Assembly: GCA_017859995.1 (NCBI GenBank)
Contig: JAFJUR010000002.1
Span: 1-48,118, forward strand
Length of the DNA: 48,118 nt
Reading direction: 5' to 3'
Origin: Holophagaceae bacterium
GTDB taxonomy: Bacteria; Acidobacteriota; Holophagae; Holophagales; Holophagaceae
Position numbers and translations under genes: made by a program. The notes beneath the pieces were generated by a model. That model was not told where the DNA came from and ran no database searches. It was given only the letters and a program-made list of their open reading frames with translations. Shown here in pieces: positions 33,921-42,603 of the stretch. Every line of letters starts with the position of its first letter. Position 1 is the first letter of the stretch.

Positions 33921-34637
33921 ATGGAATTCACCCCGATCAGGACCCGCCGCCTCTACGAGGAAATCGTGGAGCAGATCAAGCAGCTCATCACGGATGGGCG
34001 GCTGAAGCCCGGGGACAAGCTGCTGGCGGAACGGGAACTGGCGGAACAGTTCCAGGTCAGCCGGGCCTCGGTGCGCGAGGCGATCCGAACCCTCGAGATG
34101 CTCGGCGTCATCGACATCCGCCCCGGCGAGGGCACCTTCGTGCGCGGCACCGAAACCGACGACATCATCCGGCCCCTGGCCATGTTCCTGGCCGTGGAGC
34201 GCAGCTCACTGCTCGACATGTTCGAGATGCGGCGCATCTTCGAGACCGCCACCGCGCGCCTGGCGGCGGAGCGGGCCACCGAGGAGGAGTTCGACCAGAT
34301 CGAGGCGATGCTGGAGAACATGCGGGAACGCCTGAATGTGCAGGATCCGGAGAAGGGCGAGGAGTATGACGCCGCCTTCCACTACGCCGTGGCCGAGGCC
34401 ACCCACAACAGCCTGCTCATCAAGCTCTTCAAGACCGTCTCGGAAGAGTTCGCGAAGGCGAACTCCGTGGCCCGCAGGCAGCTGTACCACAACAGCGTGC
34501 AGAACGCCCAGAAGATCATCGATCAGCACTCCGAGATCCTCGAAGCCATCCGGGCCCGCTCACCCGAGCTCGCCTCGGCAGCGATGCTGTCGCACCTGAT
34601 CTTCGCCGAGGATGAGCTTCGGAAGTGGATCGTCTAG
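33921..34637 (+). CDS. lldR: GntR/FadR-family (FCD) regulator, probable LldR
   Basis: A 238-residue regulator. The N-terminal winged helix reads LKPGDKLLAERELAEQF, then SRASVREAIRTLEMLGVI. The C-terminal FCD domain holds the metal/ligand histidines in DAAFHYAVAEATHN, QHSEILEAI and LSHLIFAED. Family members near lldP (LldR, LutR) release DNA on binding lactate. It is divergent from lldP with a matching palindrome between, which supports local control of lactate use. The ribosome site is weak. Confidence 0.88.
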   Translation: MEFTPIRTRRLYEEIVEQIKQLITDGRLKPGDKLLAERELAEQFQVSRASVREAIRTLEMLGVIDIRPGEGTFVRGTETDDIIRPLAMFLAVERSSLLDMFEMRRIFETATARLAAERATEEEFDQIEAMLENMRERLNVQDPEKGEEYDAAFHYAVAEATHNSLLIKLFKTVSEEFAKANSVARRQLYHNSVQNAQKIIDQHSEILEAIRARSPELASAAMLSHLIFAEDELRKWIV

Positions 34638-34662
34638 ACCGGAGGGAAACCGCCGACAGGTT

Positions 34663-34689
34663 GGCGAAGGCACGTCATGTGCCCTCGCC
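34663..34689 (+). terminator. Terminator after lldR
   Basis: GGCGAAGGCAC-gtcat-GTGCCCTCGCC, an 11-bp stem with one A:C mismatch, 25 bases after the lldR stop. The following bases (TTGTGCCTTTG) are only mildly T-rich. Confidence 0.6.
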
Positions 34690-34713
34690 TTGTGCCTTTG
34701 CATCGCGGCACAG

Positions 34714-34789
34714 TGGTGGCCCCGGTGGGGTTCGAACCCACGACCAAGCGGTTATGAGCCGCCAGCTCTGACCGCTGAGCTACAGGGCC
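34714..34789 (-). tRNA. tRNA-Ile2 (CAT, lysidine type)
   Basis: A 76-nt cloverleaf: acceptor GGCCCTG/CGGGGCC, anticodon loop CTCATAA, T arm GTGGG-TTCGAAC-CCCAC and encoded CCA. The anticodon is CAT, but the GGCCC acceptor start and the GGCGG-CTCATAA-CCGCT-TGGTCG stretch resemble E. coli tRNA-Ile2, whose C34 is changed to lysidine by TilS. A TACACT -10 box lies six bases before its 5-prime end. Confidence 0.85.
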
Positions 34790-34839
34790 AGGGCCAGTGT
34801 AGCAAACAGCTCCGGGCTCGCCCGGTGCCGTTTGCCGGG

Positions 34840-35463
34840 TCAGAGCCCCTGGATGGAGCGTCCTCCCAGGGCGAAATCCAGCAGCTGGAGCATGCGGTCC
34901 GCGAGGGTCGGCAGATCCCTTGCCTCCAGAAGGAACTGGCGTTCCGTGGGCTCGAAATCCAGAGCCATGGCCAGGGTGTTCAGCCGCCCCACGTCCTCCA
35001 GGGGCAGGTCGAGGAGCTCCTTGAGCTGAGCCTCGATGCCTTCGGAGGCCGCGTAGGCCTCGAGCGATTCCATGAGGCGGCGACGGTGGGGACCGGGCCA
35101 GAGCACCGAGGCGTCGAAGGGCAGCACCTCGGTGCGGGCCTGGCGGTAGGGCTTGCCCGGGACCTCCTGGAGGACGCGCACCGTGTCCTTCCCCTGAAGC
35201 AGCAAGTTCCAGCGGCCGCCCGTGAGGGGCTCGGCGCGCACCACTTCCGCCAGGCAGCCGATGTCGAAGATGGGCGCGGATTCGCCCAGGGAACCGGGTT
35301 CGGGGTTCTCCCGCATGAGGGTGAGGACGAGGTGGTGGTGGGAGTTGAGGACATCCACCGTCATCTCCTGGTACCTGGGCTCGAAGATGCGCACCGGAAG
35401 GAAGGTCTCCGGGAAGAGCACGACCTGGGGCAGGGGAAAGAGGGGAAGAATGGCTGGTAGCAT
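34840..35463 (-). CDS. LON peptidase substrate-binding domain protein
   Basis: A 207-residue stand-alone Lon N-terminal (LAN) domain. It starts MLPAILPLFPLPQVVLFPET and continues VRIFEPRYQEM, the family signature; IFDIGCLAEVV is the second conserved strand pair. No AAA or protease domain is present, so it is not Lon itself. The function of these short proteins is not settled. The track ORF runs far upstream through kdsD; ATG at 35463 is the family start. It is divergent from kdsD by 36 bases and upstream of tRNA-Ile2. Confidence 0.87.
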   Translation of the reverse strand: MLPAILPLFPLPQVVLFPETFLPVRIFEPRYQEMTVDVLNSHHHLVLTLMRENPEPGSLGESAPIFDIGCLAEVVRAEPLTGGRWNLLLQGKDTVRVLQEVPGKPYRQARTEVLPFDASVLWPGPHRRRLMESLEAYAASEGIEAQLKELLDLPLEDVGRLNTLAMALDFEPTERQFLLEARDLPTLADRMLQLLDFALGGRSIQGL

Positions 35464-35499
35464 GAACACCTTGTTCGCCAATGCATCGGAGTCCGCACC

Positions 35500-36486
35500 G
35501 TGAAGGATGAGAACCAGGGGCCTGGAACGATGGAGGTCGGTCACGCGGTGCTCGACGCGGCTCGCACGGCCATCGCGGCGCTGCGCGAAACCTGGCCGGT
35601 GTCGCAGGTGGACGCCTGGGCCGACATGGTGCTGGGCCGGAACGGGCGCGTGGTGTTGACCGGCATGGGCAAGTCGGGCCTCGTGGCCCAGAAGATCGCC
35701 GCGACCCTGGCCTCCACGGGCTGCCCCAGCTTCTTCCTCCACCCGGCGGAGGCCCTCCACGGAGACCTCGGCATGGTGACCTCGGAGGATTCCGTCCTGG
35801 CCCTGTCCAACAGTGGGGAGAGCGAGGAAGTGGTGCGCCTGCTTCCGAGCCTGCTCCGGATGGGGATCCCCCTGGCGGCCATCACCTCCCGTTCCGACAG
35901 CAGCCTCGGCCAGGCCGCCACCTGGACCCTCACCTACCGGTTGCCCCAGGGGGAAGGGTGCCCCCTTGACCTTGCCCCCATGGCCAGTACCACCCTCCAG
36001 CTGGTCTGGGGCGATCTTCTGGCGGCCACGCTGATGGCCCGGCGGGGGTTCACCAGCGACCTGTTCGCCCTGAACCATCCCGCTGGAAGTCTCGGCGCCA
36101 AGTTATTGAAAGTGAAGTCCCTGATGCATGAAACCTGGCCCAAGGTCGGACCTGCCACCACCTTGACGGCGGCCCTGAAAGCCATGACCGAAGGACGGCT
36201 TGGCATGACCAGCGTCATGGATGGAACCAGCCTCCTCGGTGTGATCACGGACGGCGACATCCGCCGGGCCCTGGAGACGGCCGAGCGGGAAGGCCGGAAC
36301 CCGCTGGCCCTCACCGCCGAGCAGATGATGACCCGGAACCCGGCCCGCATCCCGGAGGACGCCTTCGCCCTGGACGCGGCGAGGGACATGGAGGCCCGGA
36401 AGATCACCTTCCTCATGGCCACCCGGGAAGGGGTGCCCAGTGGGGTGATCCATATCCATGATCTCTTGGCTTCCAAGGTGTTATGA
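35500..36486 (+). CDS. kdsD: Arabinose-5-phosphate isomerase KdsD/KpsF
   Basis: A 328-residue SIS-plus-CBS enzyme. It converts ribulose-5-phosphate to arabinose-5-phosphate for Kdo and lipopolysaccharide. The SIS domain has VVLTGMGKSGLVAQKIAATL and LALSNSGESEEV, and PSFFLHPAEALHGDLGM is the KdsD active-site stretch. Two CBS domains follow (LMHETWPKV, VITDGDIRRAL, MMTRNP). The GTG at 35500 has GGAG nine bases upstream; ATG at 35530 (MEVGHAVL) is a real alternative. With the LptF-LptG gene next, it forms an LPS-building neighbourhood. Confidence 0.92.
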   Translation: MKDENQGPGTMEVGHAVLDAARTAIAALRETWPVSQVDAWADMVLGRNGRVVLTGMGKSGLVAQKIAATLASTGCPSFFLHPAEALHGDLGMVTSEDSVLALSNSGESEEVVRLLPSLLRMGIPLAAITSRSDSSLGQAATWTLTYRLPQGEGCPLDLAPMASTTLQLVWGDLLAATLMARRGFTSDLFALNHPAGSLGAKLLKVKSLMHETWPKVGPATTLTAALKAMTEGRLGMTSVMDGTSLLGVITDGDIRRALETAEREGRNPLALTAEQMMTRNPARIPEDAFALDAARDMEARKITFLMATREGVPSGVIHIHDLLASKVL

Positions 36487-36506
36487 GATTTCGCATCGTA
36501 GCCTGG

Positions 36507-36535
36507 TTTGCATTTAAGGTTACATAATATACATT
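36507..36535 (+). promoter_or_regulatory. Candidate promoter of the lptFG fusion
   Basis: TTTGCA and TACATT are 17 bases apart in an AT-rich pocket, 25 bases before the GTG start. Confidence 0.5.
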
Positions 36536-36559
36536 ATCGAAAGTCATCTTGAGCCCCTT

Positions 36560-38779
36560 GTGCCTGCCATCCTGACCCGCTACATCCTCCGCCGCTGGGC
36601 GACCCCTTTCCTGGGAGCCCTGTTCTTCTATGGATTCCTGCTCATTTCCTGGGAGATGATCGCCATCTCCCGCGAGATCTTTTCCCAAGGCGCGCCCTTG
36701 CGGTGGATGTTCCCGCTCCTGCTCCTGTCCCTGCCGGAAACCTTCTCGATGGTGCTTCCCATGGCGGCGGTCCTGGGCGGATTGCTTGGGACACAGCAGT
36801 TGATGGAAGGCTCTGAACTGGTGGCTGCCCAAGGACTTGGCGCCGGCCGAAAGACCTGGTACGCCCCCTGGGGCATCCTGGCCTGTGGCCTCCTGCTGCT
36901 GGCCTCCCTCAACGCCCACCTGCTGGTTCCAGCGTCGGCCTCACTCCAGCAGACGGTGCGCCAGAAGATGTCAGAGGCGGCCCGCGCCAAATTCCTGCGG
37001 CCCGGAAGCCCGCCGTGGCATCCGCCCGGATCCCCCGACACGGCCTTCTGGGTGTCGGAGGAGGGCCAGGTTCACCTCATGGAGTCCACCCCCCAGGGCA
37101 CACAGCACCTGACCGCCGCCCGCATGACCTATGCACTGGAGAACACGGCGGCAGGGAACGCGGAACTCCAGATCCATCTCTCCGACCTGCAGGGGGTCCA
37201 CTTCCAGCCCGGCGGGGATGGCAGCGTGATCCATCTCAAGCAGCAGCAGCAGACCTTGCGCTTCGCCATGCCATCAGGCCCCAGGCTGTTGGCAGCCATC
37301 CCCCTCAGGTACGAATCCACCTGGGCGCTGGCGGGTCATTGTCTGAACGGCGGGGTGCCTGACATCCAGCGCCGGCAGTCCGCCATCGAACTGGGGCGAC
37401 GAATCACCCTGCCCTTGGCCTCGATCGCCCTGCTGCTCATGGGCGTTGCCCTCGGATTCGGCCACCCGCGCTTTTTCCGAGGGGGGGCCGTGATCAAGAG
37501 CCTGGGGGTGATCCTGGCCTACTATTTGTTGATGAAGTACACCGAAAACATGCTGTTGGGTGGAAAAGTTAAATCGCTGTTTCCCGTCATGATCCCGCCT
37601 TTCCTCTTCCTCGCCGCGGGCTGGTTCATCCTCAACCAGCGTCTGTCGCCGCACCGGAGTCGCCAAGGTCCCGGGACCCTCTTCCTGAAACTCCTGGGGC
37701 GCAACCTGCACCTCGCACCCATCTACTCTTGGGTATCAGGCGCCAAGGCCTCCCTGCTCTGCTGGATCCATGGGCAGGGCACGCGCCGGGGCGTGTTCCG
37801 GCACTGGTCCACCATCGCCTGGTGGCGCAACTGGGGGTTGACCCTCGGGAGCCTGCTGACCCTCGACCTGCTGATCGAATTCTCCAATCTTGCAGGAGAT
37901 TTATCGAATAATAAGATTCATTTCATTGTTTTCATTAAATATTGGCTCTGGAATCTTCCGCCATTCCTCGAAGTGGCCTTCCCCGTCTCCTTCCTCCTCG
38001 GCACCATGCTCGCCCTGTCGGAGGCTGCCTTGAACCGGGAGTGGCTGGCCATTCGCGCGGGAGGGGTGAGCCTCCTTCAATGGATCTGGGCCAGCCGGTT
38101 CGCATGGGCCGCCGTGGCCCTGGCCACGTTCTTCCTCCAGGCGGGCCTCGCCCCCACCGCGCGAACCCGCTCCCGGGAGCTCTATCAGCAGATCCTCAAG
38201 CGGCCCTCGCGTTCGGCCTCCTCCTCGCCCTGGATGCACCTGGGCTCCACGGGGGTTCTTTGGCACCTCGCCCCGGATGTCCGCTGGGGGTTCCCCCTGA
38301 AGGGCCCCGGTGAAGCGCCGATCCTGCTCCGCTGGCAGCCCGGGTCGGAACGGTCCGAGGCCCTGGCCTGGGGCGGGATGCACATGGTGCCCGGCCCCAC
38401 CGCGGATTCGCTCTTCCCGGACCGCGCCCTCCAGTCCGCACCTTCCGCCTCCGAGGCGCCCACCCTCGACCTGTTCAAGTGGCAGCGCTGGGCCCCGGAT
38501 CCTGAACGGTCCTATCTGCTGTGGAGCCGGCTCCTGGGCTGGCTGGCGGGCCCCCTGCTCGTCCTTGCCCTGCTCTCTTACGCGTTCCCGGGCCCCCGCC
38601 AGGGGCGCGGCCAGGCCATCGGGGCCGGGCTCGTGGGCGGCCTCGTGTTCCTGGGTCTGCAGACGCTCTTCGGCGGGGCCGCACGGGCCTCGGAGATCCC
38701 CGCCTACTGGGGAATCCTGGCGCCCTTCCTCCTGCTGGCCGCCTTCTCGCTGGTCCGGCTTTCCCGCTTGCGGACCTAG
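36560..38779 (+). CDS. LptF-LptG fused LPS export permease
   Basis: A 739-residue protein made of two YjgP/YjgQ permease units in one chain. Unit one (about 1-375) starts MPAILTRYILRRWATPFLGAL and ends in helices around SLGVILAYYLLMKYTENML. Unit two (about 410-739) restarts at IAWWRNWGLTLGSLLTLDLLIEFSN and includes FPVSFLLGTMLALSEAALNRE. In most Gram-negatives LptF and LptG are separate proteins that pair with LptB2 to extract LPS from the inner membrane. The reading frame is open through the joint, so the fusion is real in this sequence. The start is GTG. A strong terminator follows. Confidence 0.85.
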   Translation: MPAILTRYILRRWATPFLGALFFYGFLLISWEMIAISREIFSQGAPLRWMFPLLLLSLPETFSMVLPMAAVLGGLLGTQQLMEGSELVAAQGLGAGRKTWYAPWGILACGLLLLASLNAHLLVPASASLQQTVRQKMSEAARAKFLRPGSPPWHPPGSPDTAFWVSEEGQVHLMESTPQGTQHLTAARMTYALENTAAGNAELQIHLSDLQGVHFQPGGDGSVIHLKQQQQTLRFAMPSGPRLLAAIPLRYESTWALAGHCLNGGVPDIQRRQSAIELGRRITLPLASIALLLMGVALGFGHPRFFRGGAVIKSLGVILAYYLLMKYTENMLLGGKVKSLFPVMIPPFLFLAAGWFILNQRLSPHRSRQGPGTLFLKLLGRNLHLAPIYSWVSGAKASLLCWIHGQGTRRGVFRHWSTIAWWRNWGLTLGSLLTLDLLIEFSNLAGDLSNNKIHFIVFIKYWLWNLPPFLEVAFPVSFLLGTMLALSEAALNREWLAIRAGGVSLLQWIWASRFAWAAVALATFFLQAGLAPTARTRSRELYQQILKRPSRSASSSPWMHLGSTGVLWHLAPDVRWGFPLKGPGEAPILLRWQPGSERSEALAWGGMHMVPGPTADSLFPDRALQSAPSASEAPTLDLFKWQRWAPDPERSYLLWSRLLGWLAGPLLVLALLSYAFPGPRQGRGQAIGAGLVGGLVFLGLQTLFGGAARASEIPAYWGILAPFLLLAAFSLVRLSRLRT

Positions 38780-38853
38780 CCGGCAAAGACGGGGCCGGCG
38801 CCGGCATCGAACCTTTGGACCTGCGGTGATCCGGGATGAGAGAATGGGACTCC

Positions 38854-38893
38854 AGGTCTCCCGTCCCCTGCCCGGACGGGACCTCTTTTTTTT
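38854..38893 (+). terminator. Intrinsic terminator just upstream of the sulfatase gene
   Basis: AGGTC(t)CCCGTCC ... GGACGGGACCT with one bulged T, followed by a run of eight T. It ends the lptFG transcript, but its T-run stops only 26 bases before the next start codon, so it may also act in that gene's leader. Confidence 0.88.
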
Positions 38894-38919
38894 CGCCCCT
38901 CGAAAGGATGTCCTTGAAC

Positions 38920-40875
38920 ATGTCGCTGAAGCCTGACCAGCCCACGCCAACCGTGACTCTCAAGGAGGGGCTCGCAGCGCGGTACCTGCCGATCCTCCTG
39001 CTCGCCGCGGGCTACCTCGGCCTTGGGATCCTGCTCCGCGGATTCCTGTGGTTCCGGTTCGGCCGGGAAGCCCAGGTGAAGGCCTCCTCCATCTTCTGGA
39101 TCCTGCCTGCCGGCGTCGTCTCCGATGCGATCCAGGCCCTGTATCTCTTTCTTCCGCTGGCTTTGTACCTCTGGTTGAAAGCCCCCAAAGGGGGCGTGCG
39201 GAGATGGGGCCCCCTGGGCCCGTCCCTGCTCACCTTCCTCTATGCCCTCGGCGGTCTTTTCCTGGTGGCCTGCGAGTATTTCTTCTTCGAGGAGTTCAAC
39301 GCCCGGTTCAACCTCGTGTCCGTGAACTACCTGATGTATCCCACCGAGGTCGCTGGGGACATCTGGTCCGAATACCCGGTGGTGAAGATCCTCGTCGTCT
39401 GCGCGGTTGCGGCGGGGTTCGTGGTCTGGAAGCTGCGGCCCCGCTGGGCGGACGCACTCACCGCGCCCGTGGCCTTCAAGGCACGCAGCCTGGTCATGGC
39501 CGTCTATGCCGCCGCGCTGATCGTGGCCATCGTCTTCATCCCCACCAACCTGCTCGGCTTCTCCTCCAACCGGGTGACCAACGAGCTCGAAGCCAACGGC
39601 ATCTCCAGCTTCTTCCGGGCCCTCCGCACCAGCGAGATCGACTACCACGCCTACTACGCGACCCGCCCAGCCGCCGAGAACCTGAGCCGCCTGACCGCCC
39701 AGCTGGCTCCCGGGGGCGGCACCTTCACGCGCCTTGCCGAAGGCCGCCTCGACCGCCAGTTCCCGGCCCGCCCGGACGGCCTCGGGAAGATGAACGTCAT
39801 TCTGGTCTCGAGCGAGTCCTTCGGCGCCGAGTTCAGCAAGCTCTATGGCTCGACCCGCGACTGGACCCCAGAATTCGATCGCTTCGCCCAGCAGGGGCTC
39901 TGGTTCCGCCACGTCTACGCCACTGGCACCCGCACCGTCCGCGGCCTGGAGGCCCTCAGCACCTCCCTGCCCCCGGTGCCCACGGAAGCCATCCTCCGGC
40001 GCCCTGGCCACGCGGCCATGGCCACCCTCGGCTCGGTGCTCCGGGCCCACGGGTACCAGACGGCCTTCCTCTATGGCGGCTACGGCTACTTCGACAACAT
40101 GAACGCGTTCTTCCAGAGCAACGGCTACGATGTGCTCGACCGGAGGAACCTGGAGACCAAGCCCCGCTTCGAGAACATTTGGGGCGTCTCGGACGAGGAT
40201 CTCTTCGACATGGCCCTGTCGTATGCGGACAAGCGGGCCGCCACCGGGGCGCCCTTCTTTATCCACATCATGAACACCTCGAATCACAAGCCTTACACCT
40301 TCCGCCCCGGCCTGGAGGGCATCGGGGTGAAGGTCAAGGGCGGCGGCCGGGAATCCGGCGTGCGGTACGCGGACTTCGCCCAGGGCCGGTTCCTGCGGGA
40401 TGCGGAGCGTCACGCGTGGTTCAAGAACACGCTCTTCGTGGTCGTGGCCGATCACGGGGCCCGGGTCTATGGACGCCAGGAGATCCCCCTGAAGACCTAC
40501 GAGATCCCGCTCATGTTCTATGCGCCGGGCCGACTGGCACCCCGGCGCTCGGACGGACTCATGTCCCAGATCGACCTGCCACCGACCCTCATGGGCCTCC
40601 TCGGGCTGCCCTACACCGCACCCTGGTTCGGTCAGGACGTGCTGCACACGCCGGAATCCGGCCGGGTGCTCCTGTTCAACCACAACGACCACGCGGCCCT
40701 CATGAAGGACGGCACCCTCACCATCCTGGGGCTCCACGGCAGCTCCGTCTCCAAGGTCTACGACACCGAGAAGGATGCCTACCGGCTGCTTCCGAAGGGC
40801 AGCGGCCACGACGATCTGACCATCGCCTACTACCAGACCGCGTACGAGCTCTTCAAATCAAAGAAATACAATTGA
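38920..40875 (+). CDS. LTA-synthase-like membrane sulfatase (phosphoglycerol/phosphoethanolamine transferase type)
   Basis: A 651-residue inner-membrane protein. Five membrane segments fill the first 210 residues, followed by an extracytoplasmic alkaline-phosphatase-fold domain. Likely metal and nucleophile sites are the Glu of ILVSSESFGAEF (near 299), the Thr of ATGTRTVRGLEA and the Asp/His of VVADHGARVYG. In Gram-negatives such enzymes (OpgB, EptA and LtaS relatives) transfer phosphoglycerol or phosphoethanolamine to glycans or lipid A. The track start (38836) lies inside the upstream terminator and is rejected; ATG at 38920 (MSLKPDQP) is preferred, 38908 being possible. The substrate is unknown; the LPS neighbours favour envelope modification. 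Confidence 0.85.
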   Translation: MSLKPDQPTPTVTLKEGLAARYLPILLLAAGYLGLGILLRGFLWFRFGREAQVKASSIFWILPAGVVSDAIQALYLFLPLALYLWLKAPKGGVRRWGPLGPSLLTFLYALGGLFLVACEYFFFEEFNARFNLVSVNYLMYPTEVAGDIWSEYPVVKILVVCAVAAGFVVWKLRPRWADALTAPVAFKARSLVMAVYAAALIVAIVFIPTNLLGFSSNRVTNELEANGISSFFRALRTSEIDYHAYYATRPAAENLSRLTAQLAPGGGTFTRLAEGRLDRQFPARPDGLGKMNVILVSSESFGAEFSKLYGSTRDWTPEFDRFAQQGLWFRHVYATGTRTVRGLEALSTSLPPVPTEAILRRPGHAAMATLGSVLRAHGYQTAFLYGGYGYFDNMNAFFQSNGYDVLDRRNLETKPRFENIWGVSDEDLFDMALSYADKRAATGAPFFIHIMNTSNHKPYTFRPGLEGIGVKVKGGGRESGVRYADFAQGRFLRDAERHAWFKNTLFVVVADHGARVYGRQEIPLKTYEIPLMFYAPGRLAPRRSDGLMSQIDLPPTLMGLLGLPYTAPWFGQDVLHTPESGRVLLFNHNDHAALMKDGTLTILGLHGSSVSKVYDTEKDAYRLLPKGSGHDDLTIAYYQTAYELFKSKKYN

Positions 40876-40906
40876 TCCAGCACAACCTTCGAAAGGATTC
40901 CCTGCA

Positions 40907-42040
40907 TTGAGCTCGCTTCTCGCCCGGGCCCAGAAGGCCCTCGCCGCCCACCCCCGCCTGCGGCCCGGGGACCGCGTGCTGGCGGCCATGTCGGGGGGAG
41001 TCGACAGTTCCGTCATGGCTGCCCTGCTCCAGCGGTCGGGCTACGAGGTCATCGGTATTTCCATGCAGCTCTTCGACAAGAAAACCAGCGAAGGTTCGGA
41101 TGGCAAGTGCTGCACCCTCGATGATTTCCAGGATGCCAGGAGGGTCGCCCACGAGTTCGGCTTCCCCCACTATGTGATGGACTTCGAGACCCGCTTCCGC
41201 GATACGGTCATCGAGGGGTTCATCCAGGGGTACTTGGATGGCGAAACACCGAGCCCTTGCATCCGTTGCAACCAGCATCTCAAGTTCTCTGCCCTGATGG
41301 AACGGGCCGACGCCCTGGTGGCGCCCTTTGTCGCCACGGGCCATTACGCCACCATCGCCCACACTGGAAACCATTGGCGCCTCCTCAAGGCCTCGGACCC
41401 GGCCAAGGACCAGAGCTACTTCTTGTTCCACCACACCCAGGCGACCCTCGCCCGGACCCTGTTCCCCCTGGCCGGGTTCACCAAGCCCGAGGTTCGCCGT
41501 CTCGGCGCCGACCTGGGGCTGCACCTCGCGGAGAAGGCGGAGAGCCAGGAGATCTGCTTCGTGACCCAGGATCGGTATGACGCCTTCCTGGAGGCGGAGG
41601 GCCGGGATCCTGGCCGGGGTGAAGGTGAGATTCGCCACCTGGACGGCCGGGTGCTTGGCCGCCACCTGGGCTACTGGCGCCATACGGTGGGGCAGCGCCG
41701 GGGACTGGGCGTGGCCCATGCCGAGCCGCTCTACGTGATCCGGGTGGAGCCCGCCACGAACACCGTCTGGGTGGGCACCGAGTCGGACCTGCTGGGCCGG
41801 GAGCTGGTGGCGCGGGAGCTCAGCTGGGTTCACGGCCAGCCCGCCGGGCCCCTCGCCTGCGACGCGCGCATCCGAAGCCGGTCCCCGGAGGCCGAGGCCC
41901 TGGTCATCCCCCTCCCCGACGGGCGGGTCAAGGTGGCGTTCGCCGAGCCTCAGCGGGCCATCGCGCCTGGGCAGGCCGTGGTCTTCTACCGGGAGGGCGA
42001 GGTCCTCGGCGGCGGCTGGATCGACGGCCACGGGCTGTGA
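40907..42040 (+). CDS. mnmA: tRNA 2-thiouridylase MnmA
   Basis: A 377-residue ATP pyrophosphatase-type enzyme that places sulfur on U34 of Lys, Glu and Gln tRNAs. The P-loop is MSGGVDSS. GKCCTLDDFQDARRVA is a family marker. The catalytic cysteine pair lies in PCIRCN and EICFV, and GHYATIAH and WRHTVGQRRGLGV are typical. The start is TTG with GAAAGGA upstream; no ATG fits before the P-loop. It follows the sulfatase gene by 31 bases and is probably co-transcribed without functional link. Confidence 0.95.
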   Translation: MSSLLARAQKALAAHPRLRPGDRVLAAMSGGVDSSVMAALLQRSGYEVIGISMQLFDKKTSEGSDGKCCTLDDFQDARRVAHEFGFPHYVMDFETRFRDTVIEGFIQGYLDGETPSPCIRCNQHLKFSALMERADALVAPFVATGHYATIAHTGNHWRLLKASDPAKDQSYFLFHHTQATLARTLFPLAGFTKPEVRRLGADLGLHLAEKAESQEICFVTQDRYDAFLEAEGRDPGRGEGEIRHLDGRVLGRHLGYWRHTVGQRRGLGVAHAEPLYVIRVEPATNTVWVGTESDLLGRELVARELSWVHGQPAGPLACDARIRSRSPEAEALVIPLPDGRVKVAFAEPQRAIAPGQAVVFYREGEVLGGGWIDGHGL

Positions 42041-42075
42041 CCCCCGCCCGGGCCTGTGAACGCTAGCCTGTCGGC

Positions 42076-42603
42076 ATGGATAGCTACCGTCTCTGGGTCC
42101 AGGCCCATCCGCTCCTCTCCGCCGCCCTCCAGTTCGCCCTCCTCGGCACCCTGGGCGAAGTGGTGGCCGCGAGCTTGCGGGGCCGACGCCCCACCCTGCC
42201 CTGCACCCTGCCCCAGCTGCTGGCCAAGGTCGCGGCCTGGGCTGTGCTCGGCCTGGTGATCAAGGCCGGCTTCGTGGGCATGAAGGGCTTCACGCGAGGG
42301 CTCCTCGACCACCACCTCCTGCCCGCGTTCCTGGGCTCCGGCCTGGGCTGGGCCTTCGCGCTGTCGGCGCTCACCAACGGCTTCTTCGGGCCCCAGATGA
42401 TGCTGTTCCACCGCTTCGAGGACAACCTGATCCTGCGTCGACGCGGGTTCGACGGCATGGCGCCGGCCCTGTGGACGCTGCTCTGGTTCTGGGTGCCCGC
42501 CCACACCCTGACCTTCAGCCTGCCGGCGGACTACCAGGTGGGCCTGGCCGCCCTGTGGTCACTGGCGCTTGGCATCATCCTGGGGCTTCGCCCGCGGACC
42601 TGA
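42076..42603 (+). CDS. Small integral membrane protein of unknown function
   Basis: A 175-residue protein with about five hydrophobic segments and conserved-looking motifs (GFFGPQMMLFHRFEDNLI, WFWVPAHTLTFSLP). The layout, with a GPQ-like turn in mid-protein and a W-P-A-H-T segment near the end, faintly recalls Mpv17/PMP22 proteins, but I cannot assign it. It starts 35 bases after mnmA and overlaps the tail of the convergent MEMO gene by 45 bases. Confidence 0.75.
   Translation: MDSYRLWVQAHPLLSAALQFALLGTLGEVVAASLRGRRPTLPCTLPQLLAKVAAWAVLGLVIKAGFVGMKGFTRGLLDHHLLPAFLGSGLGWAFALSALTNGFFGPQMMLFHRFEDNLILRRRGFDGMAPALWTLLWFWVPAHTLTFSLPADYQVGLAALWSLALGIILGLRPRT

Noticed and set aside
34714-34789. Calling this tRNA a second tRNA-Met
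   Set aside because: The CAT anticodon fits, but the acceptor and anticodon arm resemble lysidine-type tRNA-Ile2 much more closely.
38836-38919. N-terminal extension of the sulfatase ORF
   Set aside because: It is encoded across an intrinsic terminator hairpin and T-run, and has no ribosome site.
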